Below are positions 26,227 to 34,346 of a stretch of DNA of 64,000 nucleotides, piece by piece. The translations under genes were made by a program, and so were the position numbers. Position 1 is the first letter of the stretch. Each line of letters opens with the position of its first letter. Source of the stretch: Pseudomonas karstica (GTDB lineage Bacteria; Pseudomonadota; Gammaproteobacteria; Pseudomonadales; Pseudomonadaceae); the NCBI RefSeq assembly GCF_009707515.1, contig NZ_WLYI01000020.1, positions 1 to 64,000 of the forward strand. Direction: 5' to 3'. Under the pieces are notes generated by a model, which searched no databases, had not been told where the DNA came from, and worked only from the letters and a program-made list of their open reading frames with translations.

Positions 26227-26562
26227 TTATTTGCGCGTCAGTTTGTAGCGCACGCAGTCCTGATAAAAACCCTGGCGAATTACCGCGGGCTTAAGCCGCG
26301 AACGGCTGTCATAGGTCTGCTCGGTAATGCCCATAGCCATCATGCGCATCCAGGATTTGTTGAACTTATAAGATTGGATCTTCTGCCGCGCGGCATACCG
26401 CGAAACGCCGGATAATTTCAGTTCCTGAGCCCTGGCGGCGGTGCCCGCCCCCCAACTGCACATATACCGATCGTTCTCTCGCAGCTCTCTGGCCTGAACA
26501 GAAACAGCCCCACCCGCCAGAGAGCAGGCAATCAGCATGATTCCCATTTTGCGCATTTTCAT
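26227..26562 (-). CDS. Small exported protein of unknown function
   Basis: 111 residues. A signal peptide (MKMRKMGIMLIACSLAGGAVSVQA) is followed by a basic mature part of about 87 residues with two cysteines (RYMCSWGAGTA, YQDCVRYKL) that could pair, and many Arg, Tyr and Met residues. I recognise no family. The two-cysteine, signal-bearing layout is common for small Pseudomonas periplasmic proteins. It starts at a double ATG; the first has AGGCGG seven bases upstream. It is separated from the TonB-receptor gene by about 160 bases with a hairpin and is probably independent of it. Confidence 0.65.
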   Translation of the reverse strand: MKMRKMGIMLIACSLAGGAVSVQARELRENDRYMCSWGAGTAARAQELKLSGVSRYAARQKIQSYKFNKSWMRMMAMGITEQTYDSRSRLKPAVIRQGFYQDCVRYKLTRK

Positions 26563-26682
26563 ACCGCCTAACCGACTGAAAATAAAAGCGATTTTGGCGA
26601 AAAATCTGTAACAAAAGGGCCAGCAAAATGCCTTATCGGTTAATTAATCGAAGTCTCTGAGGCTATCCCCAATAAAGCTAAA

Positions 26683-26712
26683 AGCAGTGAGCGGACTAGC
26701 CCTGCTCACTGC
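26683..26712 (-). terminator. Hairpin after the TonB-receptor gene
   Basis: GCAGTGAGC / GCTCACTGC with a 12-base loop lies ten bases beyond the receptor stop codon on the minus strand and is followed by TTTTAGCTTT. It is a plausible intrinsic terminator for the fecI-fecR-receptor set. Confidence 0.7.
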
Positions 26713-26721
26713 CGGCAAGCA

Positions 26722-29223
26722 TTACCACTGGTAGGTTGCACTCGCCTGTACCGTGCGCTGTGAGCCATACCAGCACCAGGAGTAGGAATAGCAGGACGCC
26801 ACATACTCTTTATTGGCCAGGTTGGTAGCGTTCAACGCCAGGCGCAGGTTGTCCCCCAGGCGATTGATATTGGCTATATCGTAGTGCACCGCCGCATCGA
26901 ACAAGGTGTAGCCCGGCACCTTCAAGGTGTTGGCGGTATCGCCCCAGGAAGAGCCGACATAACGCGCGCCAGCGCCTACGCCGAAGCCTTTTAGGCGGCC
27001 GTCATGCAGGGTGTAATCGGCCCAGGCGGAAGCGCTATGGCGTGGTACGCCGTAGGTGGTGGTACCTTCGGCAGGTACTTGCGGGCCAACGCCGATGTCG
27101 CTGATCGGCGCGTAACGCACGGTGTTGTTGGACTTGCTGATGCGGTTATCGAGGTAGGCATAGGCTGCCGTGATATTCAGGTTGTCATTCAGGCTGGCCT
27201 TGCCCTCAAGCTCAAAACCACGGGATTGCACCTCGCCGTCCTGGATCTGGCAACGCGTGCCGTTGCACATATGTGAGGCATCTGGGTCCAGCGTCGGCAC
27301 GTTGGTCTGGCGCAAGTCGAAGATGGCGGCCGTGATGAAACTCTCGCTGCCTGGCGGCTGGTACTTGATGCCGATTTCATACTGTATGCCTTCGGTGGGC
27401 TTGAACACCGAACCACCGTAGCCAGTCCCTGACTGTGGCTGGAAGGACTCCGAGTAGCTGACATAGGGTGCCAGGCCATTATCGAAGAGATAGACCAGGC
27501 CCAGACGACCGGTAAAGGCCTTGCTGTCTTGAGAAGAGGTGGTCTTGTTCTGGGTTTTCAGCGCCAGGGTACTGCTGTCGGTGCTGGCCCAGTCGTAGCG
27601 ACCGCCCATCAACAACACCCATTTGTCCCACTTCATCTGTTCTTGCAGGTAGACGCCCGTCTGCTCGCTGCGCGAGGTGGCATCGGTGGTGAACGCAGGT
27701 GTGACCACCGGGGCACCGTAGACCGGATCGAAAATATCGAGCGGCGACCCGGCGGTGTACACACCGGAGCCCGCCTTTGTATCGGTGCTGGTGTTCTGGT
27801 AATCGGCCCCCATCAACAGGGTGTGTTGTACCGAGCCGGTGTCGAACCTGGCCTGTAGCTGGTTGTCGACGGTGTAGGCGTCGATGTTCACATCGCTGGC
27901 AGTGGTCGAGCGGCGGATGGTTTGGTAGTCACTCTCCAGGTAGTTGCTGTAGAGGCTGCGGTAGACACCTTCGCTACGCAGATAGCGGGCGTTCTGGCGC
28001 ACGGTCCAGACATCGTTGAAGTGGTGTTCGAAGGCGTAGCCGATGGAGTAATGCTCACGATCACTTTTCTCGAAGCTCTTCTCGCCGTCGTAGAAGTCCA
28101 CGTCGATCTTGCGCCCGGTGGGGCTGCGCAGCACCGAGCCCCAGGCCGGTACCGAGCCGTAGGACGCACCCTTGGGATCCTTCTGGAAATGCCCGAGCAA
28201 GGTCAGCGAGGTGGCGTCGTCCGGGCGCCAGGTGAAGGCTGTGGACAAGGACTGACGGCGGGTTTCGGTGTGTTCGATCTGGCCATCGGCATCGTCGAAC
28301 AAGCCGGCAACGCGGTAGGAGTACACCCCTTGATCGTCCAGCGGGCCGCTCAAGTCAAAGGTGGTGCGTTTCTTGTTGAACGTGCCGTACTCGACGCCGA
28401 CCTCATGCAAAGGCGTGTCCAGCGGGCGCTTGGTAACCATATTGATCACGCCGCTGGGTGTGCCCTGGCCATACAGCACCGAGGCCGGCCCACGCAGGAC
28501 TTCCACGCGCTCCAGGTCGAAGGCATCTTTTTGTGGCAAGGCATCCCGGCTCGACGGCATGCGCAGGCCGTCGAGGTAGGTCGCCGGAGAGAAGCCGCGG
28601 ATGGTCAACTGGTCGAGGCGCGAGGCGGTTGCACCTCGGGTTTCCGGGATGACCGCGGCGCTGTAGCGCAGGATCTGATTGAGGCTTTCAGCGTTTTGCG
28701 CACGCATCTGGTCTTTAGTGACCACGGAGATCGACTGCGGGGTTTCCACCAGTGCCGTGTCGGTCTTGGTGCCCGACAGGCTACGGGTTGCGACATAGCC
28801 GCTGACCGGGCCAACCGGGCTTTGCGTCTGGTACGCGCCGCTGATGGTGGTGGCCTGCAACTCCATGGCGCCATCGGTTGATGGGATGACTTGGAGACGA
28901 TAGCGATCCGCGGAGATCTTCAACACCTGCAGGCCACTACCGGCCAACAGCTGCTCCAGCGCGGCGTCTGTGCCGTATTGCCCGCTCAAACCATTGCTGT
29001 GCTTGCCCCGCGTCAGGCTCGCATCAAAAGCCAGGACCAGGCCCGCTTGCTCGGCAAAGCTGTTGAGGGCCTGGCTTAAATCACCGGCAGGGATCGAGAA
29101 ACTGCGTACCACGCTGCTGCTCTCATCGGCGAAGGATGCTTGAACGGTCAACAACGGCACTGCGGCAAAAGCCATCGCCACTGACAAGGCCAGTGGGTGC
29201 AACGGGCGAACAAGGCGTGGCAT
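26722..29223 (-). CDS. TonB-dependent ferrisiderophore receptor with signalling domain (FecA/FoxA/FiuA type)
   Basis: 833 residues. A signal peptide (to about residue 32) is followed by an STN signalling domain (about 40-110: FSIPAGDLSQALNSFAEQAGLVLAFDASLT...ALEQLLAGSGLQV), a plug (ETPQSISVVTKDQMRAQNAESLNQIL...LTIRGFSPATYLDGLRM...VEVLRGPASVLYGQGTPSGVINMVTKRP) and a 22-stranded barrel ending in the C-terminal Tyr-Gln-Trp typical of outer-membrane proteins. The STN domain talks to the FecR protein encoded just upstream, so ligand binding should induce the gene. A cysteine pair near the end (ASCYSYSWCWYG) recalls hydroxamate receptors such as FhuA/FoxA; the exact siderophore is unknown. Start chosen at 29223 with AGGA upstream. 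Confidence 0.93.
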   Translation of the reverse strand: MPRLVRPLHPLALSVAMAFAAVPLLTVQASFADESSSVVRSFSIPAGDLSQALNSFAEQAGLVLAFDASLTRGKHSNGLSGQYGTDAALEQLLAGSGLQVLKISADRYRLQVIPSTDGAMELQATTISGAYQTQSPVGPVSGYVATRSLSGTKTDTALVETPQSISVVTKDQMRAQNAESLNQILRYSAAVIPETRGATASRLDQLTIRGFSPATYLDGLRMPSSRDALPQKDAFDLERVEVLRGPASVLYGQGTPSGVINMVTKRPLDTPLHEVGVEYGTFNKKRTTFDLSGPLDDQGVYSYRVAGLFDDADGQIEHTETRRQSLSTAFTWRPDDATSLTLLGHFQKDPKGASYGSVPAWGSVLRSPTGRKIDVDFYDGEKSFEKSDREHYSIGYAFEHHFNDVWTVRQNARYLRSEGVYRSLYSNYLESDYQTIRRSTTASDVNIDAYTVDNQLQARFDTGSVQHTLLMGADYQNTSTDTKAGSGVYTAGSPLDIFDPVYGAPVVTPAFTTDATSRSEQTGVYLQEQMKWDKWVLLMGGRYDWASTDSSTLALKTQNKTTSSQDSKAFTGRLGLVYLFDNGLAPYVSYSESFQPQSGTGYGGSVFKPTEGIQYEIGIKYQPPGSESFITAAIFDLRQTNVPTLDPDASHMCNGTRCQIQDGEVQSRGFELEGKASLNDNLNITAAYAYLDNRISKSNNTVRYAPISDIGVGPQVPAEGTTTYGVPRHSASAWADYTLHDGRLKGFGVGAGARYVGSSWGDTANTLKVPGYTLFDAAVHYDIANINRLGDNLRLALNATNLANKEYVASCYSYSWCWYGSQRTVQASATYQW

Positions 29224-29298
29224 GAGAAGTCCTGGAAAATGAGGTTCTATTAACCATGACGGCCATGCTGGAAAATCGGGCAAGGATGAGAGCGATTT

Positions 29299-30246
29299 TT
29301 ATTTGAGCGGTTTGATTACCACCACCAGGTCGGTGAAATACTCCACCTTGATCGGCAGGTTGTCCGCCAGCGAGGCCAGTGCGGCGCCGGTATCGTCCAG
29401 CTTGAATACACCGGAGACCCGTAGCCCTTGCAAGGCCTGGGGATCAAATCGCACCAAGCCATGGCGATAGCTCGCCAGGGTTTGCAACACCTCGCTCAAG
29501 GGGCGGTCATCGACCTTGAGCAAGCCGCGGGTCCAGGCGCCAGGGTCGTCGTTACCAGTCCGTTGCACAGGCTGGGCCTGCCCGTACTTGAGGATCGACT
29601 GCTGCCCCGCCGTCACTTTCACAGCATCGGTGGCGGCACCTTTGACCGCTACTGTGGATTCGATCACCGTCACCACAGTCGAGCCGTCCTCGGCGCGCCG
29701 CACCAGGAATCGCGTCCCCAAGGCCGTCGCCGTACCCTGGTCGGTACGCACCACAAACGGACGCCGGGCATCCTTGGCCACCTCGACCCACAGTTCGCCT
29801 TGCAACAGTTCGATCACCCGCTGGTGTCCGTCAAATTTCACATCCAGGGCCGAGTTGCTGTTGAGCTGCACCTGGCTGCCATCGGCGAGAAACACCTGGC
29901 GTCGCTCACCCACATGGGTGCGCTGGTCGGCGAGCCAGAGTGGCGCCTGCTCCAGGCCCGCCCAACCGCACAGCAGCACACCGAGCAATGCGACCGCTTG
30001 AGTACCACGGGCCGCAACCCCTCGTTTTTGCGGGGCAAAGGCGCGATTCAGCGCAACTCTCGCAGGCACTGGCGGCAACTCATCCAGGCTCCCCCACAGT
30101 GAACGCATGCGCTCAATGGCGACCAGGTGCCGTGGGTCGACCTGACACCAGGCCTCGAACGCTTTACGGTCGGCCTCGCTCACCTGATCGTCGTGCAACA
30201 ACGTCAGCCACCTGGCCGCTTCGCTAATGATCTGCTCGTTACTCAC
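29299..30246 (-). CDS. FecR-family anti-sigma/signal transducer
   Basis: 315 residues. The N-terminal cytoplasmic part (about 1-80) has the FecR opening EAARWLTLLHDDQVSEADRKAFEAWCQVDPRHLVAIERM with conserved tryptophans. One membrane helix follows (about 83-100, AVALLGVLLCGWAGL), then a periplasmic domain (RQVFLADGSQVQLNSNSALDV, ELLQGELWVEVA, RPFVVRTDQGTATALGTRFLV) ending in an STN-like fold that contacts the receptor. It should hold or activate the adjacent sigma factor in response to siderophore. GTG start overlaps the sigma-factor stop codon by four bases; the receptor gene follows after 75 bases. Confidence 0.93.
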   Translation of the reverse strand: MSNEQIISEAARWLTLLHDDQVSEADRKAFEAWCQVDPRHLVAIERMRSLWGSLDELPPVPARVALNRAFAPQKRGVAARGTQAVALLGVLLCGWAGLEQAPLWLADQRTHVGERRQVFLADGSQVQLNSNSALDVKFDGHQRVIELLQGELWVEVAKDARRPFVVRTDQGTATALGTRFLVRRAEDGSTVVTVIESTVAVKGAATDAVKVTAGQQSILKYGQAQPVQRTGNDDPGAWTRGLLKVDDRPLSEVLQTLASYRHGLVRFDPQALQGLRVSGVFKLDDTGAALASLADNLPIKVEYFTDLVVVIKPLK

Positions 30247-30788
30247 GACAACGAGTCCGCCCCATGCAGCGTGTGATAGCAGTGGACCAGAGCGCTGGAA
30301 ATATAGTTTTTGACGGTACTGGGAGAGACCTGCAACTGGCTGGCGATCTCGCTGTAGGTCAGGCCGTCGAGACGACTCAGTAAAAACGCTTCGCGGACCT
30401 TGGCCGGTAGGTCGCCGAGCATCTGGGCAATACGCTCCAGAGCCTGGAGCGCCACATGAATAGCTGCCGGATCCGGCATGCCCGCGTCTTCACTCTGGAT
30501 CGCCAAGGCTTGCATATAAGCCTTCTCGATCCGCCGCCGCCGTGCCCCATCAATCAGCAAGCGGCCAGCAGTGGTGGCCAGAAACGCCCGAGGCTCCTTG
30601 ATGTTTTGCGGCTCGGCCAGCAACAGGACGCGAATGAAGGCGTCATGGGCCAGGTCCGCTGCATGTTGTGAGCAGCCGAGTTTCTTGCGCAGCCATCCCT
30701 GCAACCAGGAATGGTGATCGCTATACAGGTCGATGAGAGTCTGCTGGCGGCGAGCCAGGTCACCCGGGGCGACGGGAAAGTCATGCAT
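30243..30788 (-). CDS. FecI-type ECF sigma factor
   Basis: 181 residues. Region 2 (QQTLIDLYSDHHSWLQGWLRKKLGCSQHAADLAHDAFIRVLL...EPRAFLATTAGRLLIDGARRRRIEKAY) and region 4 (LPAKVREAFLLSRLDGLTYSEIASQLQVSPSTVKNYISSAL) are the two domains of iron-starvation ECF sigma factors. It would direct RNA polymerase to the receptor gene when the siderophore is bound. Start at 30788 follows GAGAAG; an upstream in-frame start would add 14 residues without improving the fit. I expected a Fur box upstream but could not see a convincing one by eye. Confidence 0.93.
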   Translation of the reverse strand: MHDFPVAPGDLARRQQTLIDLYSDHHSWLQGWLRKKLGCSQHAADLAHDAFIRVLLLAEPQNIKEPRAFLATTAGRLLIDGARRRRIEKAYMQALAIQSEDAGMPDPAAIHVALQALERIAQMLGDLPAKVREAFLLSRLDGLTYSEIASQLQVSPSTVKNYISSALVHCYHTLHGADSLS

Positions 30789-31078
30789 GCGCAAAAACTT
30801 CTCAAATAAGAAAGATTTACAGTTACGCAAACGATGACAGCAAAACGAGGGCGGATCAAGGGCAGTGATTAGCGGTAGCCAAATACAAGGATTGGCCTAG
30901 GTGCTTGATGAGCACTACCGGCGTAGTCGTGCGAGCCATGCACAAAGCTTGTTGTTGATGAAACTCTTGCCAATGCAATAAGCGGATGATAGAGAGAACG
31001 GACTACGTCATACGCCAACTCAGAACCTGGAATTTAAAGCACCTCAAGGCAATGGTTAGGACTGATGAAAGGAAACAA

Positions 31079-31501
31079 ATGTTGAAACGTTCGAGACTGA
31101 TCACAACCCTGGCATTTCTTGGAGTTCTCACTAGCGCCTCGGCGCAAGCGCAAGAACATCAGGAAAGCGTTGTGCTATCTGCCTCGCCCAAAATAGTACA
31201 GTGGGCCGAGGTTTATAAAGTCCTGCCGCAACGGCCAGACGATCCCTATTACCATGTGCGCGTCATCGAGCGGCATAAGGGCTCGCAGCCTTGGGCGTTC
31301 AAGGAACTGGTGTTTCATATGGCGGTCACGCCGAAAGCGTTGGAAGCCAGCCGGACCCATAAGAAAGCCAAAATCTACAGCTACAAAGACGTGGAAATTC
31401 GAAGTGCCTATCATCGCTGGCTGGATGATCCGGCGACACGCCCCGAGGTTCCCGTTTGCGATACGGACATTCTGAGCTGCATCAAACAATTGCCACGATG
31501 A
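31079..31501 (+). CDS. Exported protein of unknown function
   Basis: 140 residues. A signal peptide (MLKRSRLITTLAFLGVLTSASAQA) precedes a compact mature domain (about 115 residues) with VQWAEVYKVLPQRPDDPYYHVRVIERHKGSQPWAFKELVFHMAVTP and a C-terminal pair of cysteines (PVCDTDILSC). It resembles small conserved secreted proteins of proteobacteria (possibly the DUF5086 group), without known role. ATG 31079 is preceded by AAAGGAA and begins the signal peptide, so it was chosen over a start at 30986. The last 20 bases overlap the end of the decayed tam gene on the other strand. Confidence 0.75.
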   Translation: MLKRSRLITTLAFLGVLTSASAQAQEHQESVVLSASPKIVQWAEVYKVLPQRPDDPYYHVRVIERHKGSQPWAFKELVFHMAVTPKALEASRTHKKAKIYSYKDVEIRSAYHRWLDDPATRPEVPVCDTDILSCIKQLPR

Positions 31502-31824
31502 AGATGCGTTTGAAAGGAAATAACGTACGCCCATCCAACTCAGGTGGATATTCCTGATGCACTCGCTTGAGGTAATGGCCCAGAAAGCGCGTTCTTTCTT
31601 GATCATTCAGTGTCAGCAGCACCGGACGCAGCGCCGACACCAATCAGTTCTGCACTTGGCCAGCGTTTGGCCAATAGCTGGGTCGCAATGCCGGTGCCGC
31701 ATCCCAAGTCATGGATCAGTTGTGGATTCTCGATCGCTATATGGTCAAGCAATTCAATAACAGGGCGCTCACGTAGTTGGGCGAACTTGAGATAAGTCTA
31801 CGGATCCCATTCGGTACTGGGCAT
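31482..31824 (-). pseudogene. tam: tam remnant: trans-aconitate 2-methyltransferase with internal deletion and stop
   Basis: Read on the minus strand from the ATG at 31822-31824, the frame begins MPSTEWDP, meets a TAG stop at codon 9 (31798-31800), then continues TYLKFAQLRERPVIELLDHI...DLGCGTGIATQLLAKRWP and ELIGV, the N-terminal SAM-binding part of Tam. At about 31635-31640 it jumps, in a shifted frame, to SALRPVLLTLNDQERTRFLG...YPPELDGRTLFPFKRIFIVA, the C-terminal end of the same family, stopping at 31482-31484. About 150 central codons are missing. Intact Tam methylates trans-aconitate, an inhibitor of aconitase. The damage (one nonsense codon, one large deletion with frameshift) leaves no function. 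Its 3' end overlaps the convergent exported-protein gene. Confidence 0.88.
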
Positions 31825-31872
31825 CCTTGCCACGACAGGGTTAACAAGCATGGGGTTGACCTCTTGGTCATA

Positions 31873-32256
31873 TTACAATTGTCGTCCAATGACATTCAGC
31901 GTCCGCAGTACCAAGCCGACACCGCGCCGGGTATCGGGTTCGCGCAGTAACACCAGTAACCCATACAGGCTGTCAGGCTTTTCCTGGGCCTGGGTTTGCG
32001 CCTTGGCCATGCGCAGGGCATTTCCCAGGTCCCAACTGAGTGAAGTGGCCTGTTCGAACAGGCCGGCCAGTTTCTCCACCAGTGCCACGTCGAGTAAATC
32101 AACCGCATGAGACGCAACCGAGATCAGGTCAATCATATTGTCCAGGCGACCACCGTCGAGCAGCGGCTGCAGTTTCTCCAGCAACGCTTGCAGTGCGATG
32201 TCGTGGTCGGTTGGAGGCGATGGGGTGCAGGCGTGTTGTGGGTCCGGTACGTCCAT
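31873..32256 (-). CDS. DUF1641 protein
   Basis: 127 residues, cytoplasmic, mostly helical. The central segment LQALLEKLQPLLDGGRLDNMIDLISVASHAVDLLDVALVEKLAGLFEQATSLSWDLGNALRMA matches DUF1641, a small family found beside sulfide:quinone reductase-like flavoproteins and formate dehydrogenase genes. It starts 26 bases after the flavoprotein gene with TAACAGGAGGAG upstream, an excellent ribosome-binding site, so both proteins are made together. Role unknown; accessory or scaffold to the flavoprotein is a reasonable guess. Confidence 0.85.
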   Translation of the reverse strand: MDVPDPQHACTPSPPTDHDIALQALLEKLQPLLDGGRLDNMIDLISVASHAVDLLDVALVEKLAGLFEQATSLSWDLGNALRMAKAQTQAQEKPDSLYGLLVLLREPDTRRGVGLVLRTLNVIGRQL

Positions 32257-32282
32257 GTCAGCAAACTCCTCCTGTTATCAGG

Positions 32283-33473
32283 TCAAAGCATTCCGCGTGC
32301 AACGGCCCAATAAAGACCGCGATTGAAACCATGGCGCAATAGGCCGCCGAGCTTGGTGGGCGATGTGGGTAATACATCATGGGTGTAGTCATACCAGAGT
32401 GGCATGCCCGCGTTGAGGCCCATTTGTGCTACAGCCTGAACACGCCCGTCATACACGGCATCCACCGAGCCGTGGCGAATCTGGCCAGCAATGTTGTTGG
32501 CGATGACGGGTGCCTGGTTATGGCACGCCCCTCCGGCCTTGCTCACGGGCAGGTCTACGGTATCGCCGATGACGTAGACGTTCTCCAGGCCATACACCTG
32601 AAGCGTTTCATGGTTGGTTGGCAGCCAACCTTCGTTGTTTTCTGCCTGGGATACGCCAGACTCGAGAACAACATCGACCGCACGGATCGGTGGCGTGGCC
32701 ATCAAGATATCGAAGGGTTGGGCGTCGCCCTCGGTGGAATAGGCAATACGTTGATCGGGATCAACTGATTTCAAGGTAAAGCCACGCTGAAACTGTATGC
32801 CGCGCTGTTCAAAAAGGCTGGGCAAAACCTCCCCTGTGGGCCGCTGCAAAAACAGACAATTACGCAACAGTTGCGCCGTGCTGGGGTAGGTGTAGATGAT
32901 TTCTACCTTGTCGCGCACGCCCCGCCGACGTAAAAAGTCATCGAGCATCAGCGTGGTCTCTACCGGAGCAATACCACATTGATGAGGCACATTCGGGGTT
33001 TGCGGGAACGATACCGTAATGAAAATACGGCCCTGCTTGATGGTGCTCAGGCGTTGCGCCAATTGCCGTGCAGGTTCGTATTGATAGAAGTGATCACCCG
33101 CCTCCTTCAGCCCTTCGATTCGCTCCGGAGACGGTACGCAACCTGTGGCAATCACCAGAATGTCATAGGGGTATCGCTTCCCGCTTCGGGTACGCAGGGT
33201 TTGTCCGGCGAAGTCAAAGCCTGTGACCTCGTCAACCGTGAACTCGATTTCAGGCCGTAGCAGCGATCGTTCCGAACGTTTCAACTCCTCCTGGAAAAAC
33301 AGGTTGAAAGCCACGTACATAAAGGCAGGTTTGTAGAAATGATCCGGGCTGTTGGATATCAGACTGACCTGTACTTCACCCCGAAGGATTTCTGGGTACA
33401 GCTTGGCAACCAACTGGTTCGCCAGCATCGTCCCGCCTACCCCGCCTCCGACCACAATGATGCGTGTTTTCAC
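32283..33473 (-). CDS. Sulfide:quinone oxidoreductase-like FAD flavoprotein
   Basis: 396 residues. The FAD-binding Rossmann motif RIIVVGGGVGGTMLANQL opens the protein; YDILVIATGCVPSPERIEG and NVYVIGDTVDLPVSKAGG are the later FAD-binding stretches of the FCC/SQR/NDH-2 superfamily. Cys166 (HQCGIAPVE) sits where SQR has its first redox cysteine; Cys112 and Cys317 are other candidates. No cysteine occurs in the last 79 residues, where classical SQR carries its second redox cysteine, so sulfide activity is uncertain. The amphipathic C-terminal tail (GGLLRHGFNRGLYWAVARGML) fits membrane attachment. GTG 33473 was chosen because GGAGGCAGGA lies before it. In operon with the DUF1641 gene. Confidence 0.85.
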   Translation of the reverse strand: MKTRIIVVGGGVGGTMLANQLVAKLYPEILRGEVQVSLISNSPDHFYKPAFMYVAFNLFFQEELKRSERSLLRPEIEFTVDEVTGFDFAGQTLRTRSGKRYPYDILVIATGCVPSPERIEGLKEAGDHFYQYEPARQLAQRLSTIKQGRIFITVSFPQTPNVPHQCGIAPVETTLMLDDFLRRRGVRDKVEIIYTYPSTAQLLRNCLFLQRPTGEVLPSLFEQRGIQFQRGFTLKSVDPDQRIAYSTEGDAQPFDILMATPPIRAVDVVLESGVSQAENNEGWLPTNHETLQVYGLENVYVIGDTVDLPVSKAGGACHNQAPVIANNIAGQIRHGSVDAVYDGRVQAVAQMGLNAGMPLWYDYTHDVLPTSPTKLGGLLRHGFNRGLYWAVARGML

Positions 33474-33720
33474 TTTTCCTGCCTCCGTGCAGATAAAAAC
33501 GTCCTGCAAGGAACTTAGTCCAGAAGTCGAGAATAGTTAGACGCAAAGGCGATAAGAAGGCTGCTTCCTGGTTTTTTACCTGGTGCTAAAAAAACAACTT
33601 GTTACAACTAACCCGCCACCCCAGAGGCCACTACAGAACTTTGAGCCATAGGCCTTATCTTAAACCCTAGACGTGGTTCAACCCGTGAGCGTCTGATAAC
33701 TATTTACCGAGGTTCACAAA

Positions 33721-34155
33721 ATGCGAATGACATTGCCCACCCTTGCCCTGGGAATCCTGATTACTCAGGGAGCGATGGCCGCTGGAGATGGCACTGCTGC
33801 TCTAGGAGGCGGTGTAGGTGGCGCGCTCGGTAATATCGTCGGCCAGCAGATCGGCGGCAGTACCGGTGCCGCCGTTGGCGCTGGCGTTGGTGGCGCTGCT
33901 GGTAGCGCGATTGGAGCGCCAAGAGGTAACAGAACCGAAGCCGCCATTGGTGGTGGGATCGGATCAGCTGGCGGCTCGATCATCGGCAATCAGCTTGGAG
34001 GCACCACCGGCTCCACTATCGGCGCCGGTCTTGGCGGTGCCGCGGGCGGCGCGGTAGGTAATAATCTTGCCGACGACGACAAACACAGGTCGGGCGGCAA
34101 ACACTACAAGGGCCAAAACAAGCACAAGCACAAGCATAAGAACAAACACCGCTGA
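33721..34155 (+). CDS. Glycine-zipper exported protein with His/Lys-rich tail
   Basis: 144 residues. A signal peptide (to about residue 20, AMAA) is followed by about 90 residues of glycine-zipper repeats (GGGVGGALGNIVGQQIGG, GAAVGAGVGGAAGSAIG, GSTIGAGLGGAAGGAVG), which form packed membrane-inserting helices in outer-membrane lipoprotein-like proteins. From about residue 116 the tail becomes extremely hydrophilic, rich in Asp, then Lys and His (DDDKHRSGGKHYKG, then repeated Lys-His pairs to the end), a sequence that could bind metal ions or polyanions. Single gene with its own terminator at 34182-34210. Confidence 0.8.
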   Translation: MRMTLPTLALGILITQGAMAAGDGTAALGGGVGGALGNIVGQQIGGSTGAAVGAGVGGAAGSAIGAPRGNRTEAAIGGGIGSAGGSIIGNQLGGTTGSTIGAGLGGAAGGAVGNNLADDDKHRSGGKHYKGQNKHKHKHKNKHR

Positions 34156-34181
34156 TGAGCTGACGCCCTAGTCAGAACCAG

Positions 34182-34210
34182 AGCCCGGCATACTGCCGGG
34201 CTTTTTATTT
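34182..34210 (+). terminator. Intrinsic terminator after the glycine-zipper gene
   Basis: AGCCCGGCA-TAC-TGCCGGGCT followed by TTTTATTT, 27 bases beyond the stop codon. Confidence 0.9.
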
Positions 34211-34346
34211 CTCCTCCGCCCAACAGCCAGGCAGGCGGACAACCGTACCTTCAGTAACGTGCGGGATGACACAGTAATGGGGGTGGACGCATCTCTCGAA
34301 CCTGGGATAGGTTCTCCATCCGACTATGCTTTGGGCTTCCACAACC

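Noticed and set aside
30789..31078. Fur box expected upstream of the fecI-type gene
   Set aside because: The best AT-rich stretch (around 30802-30822) matches the 19-base consensus poorly.
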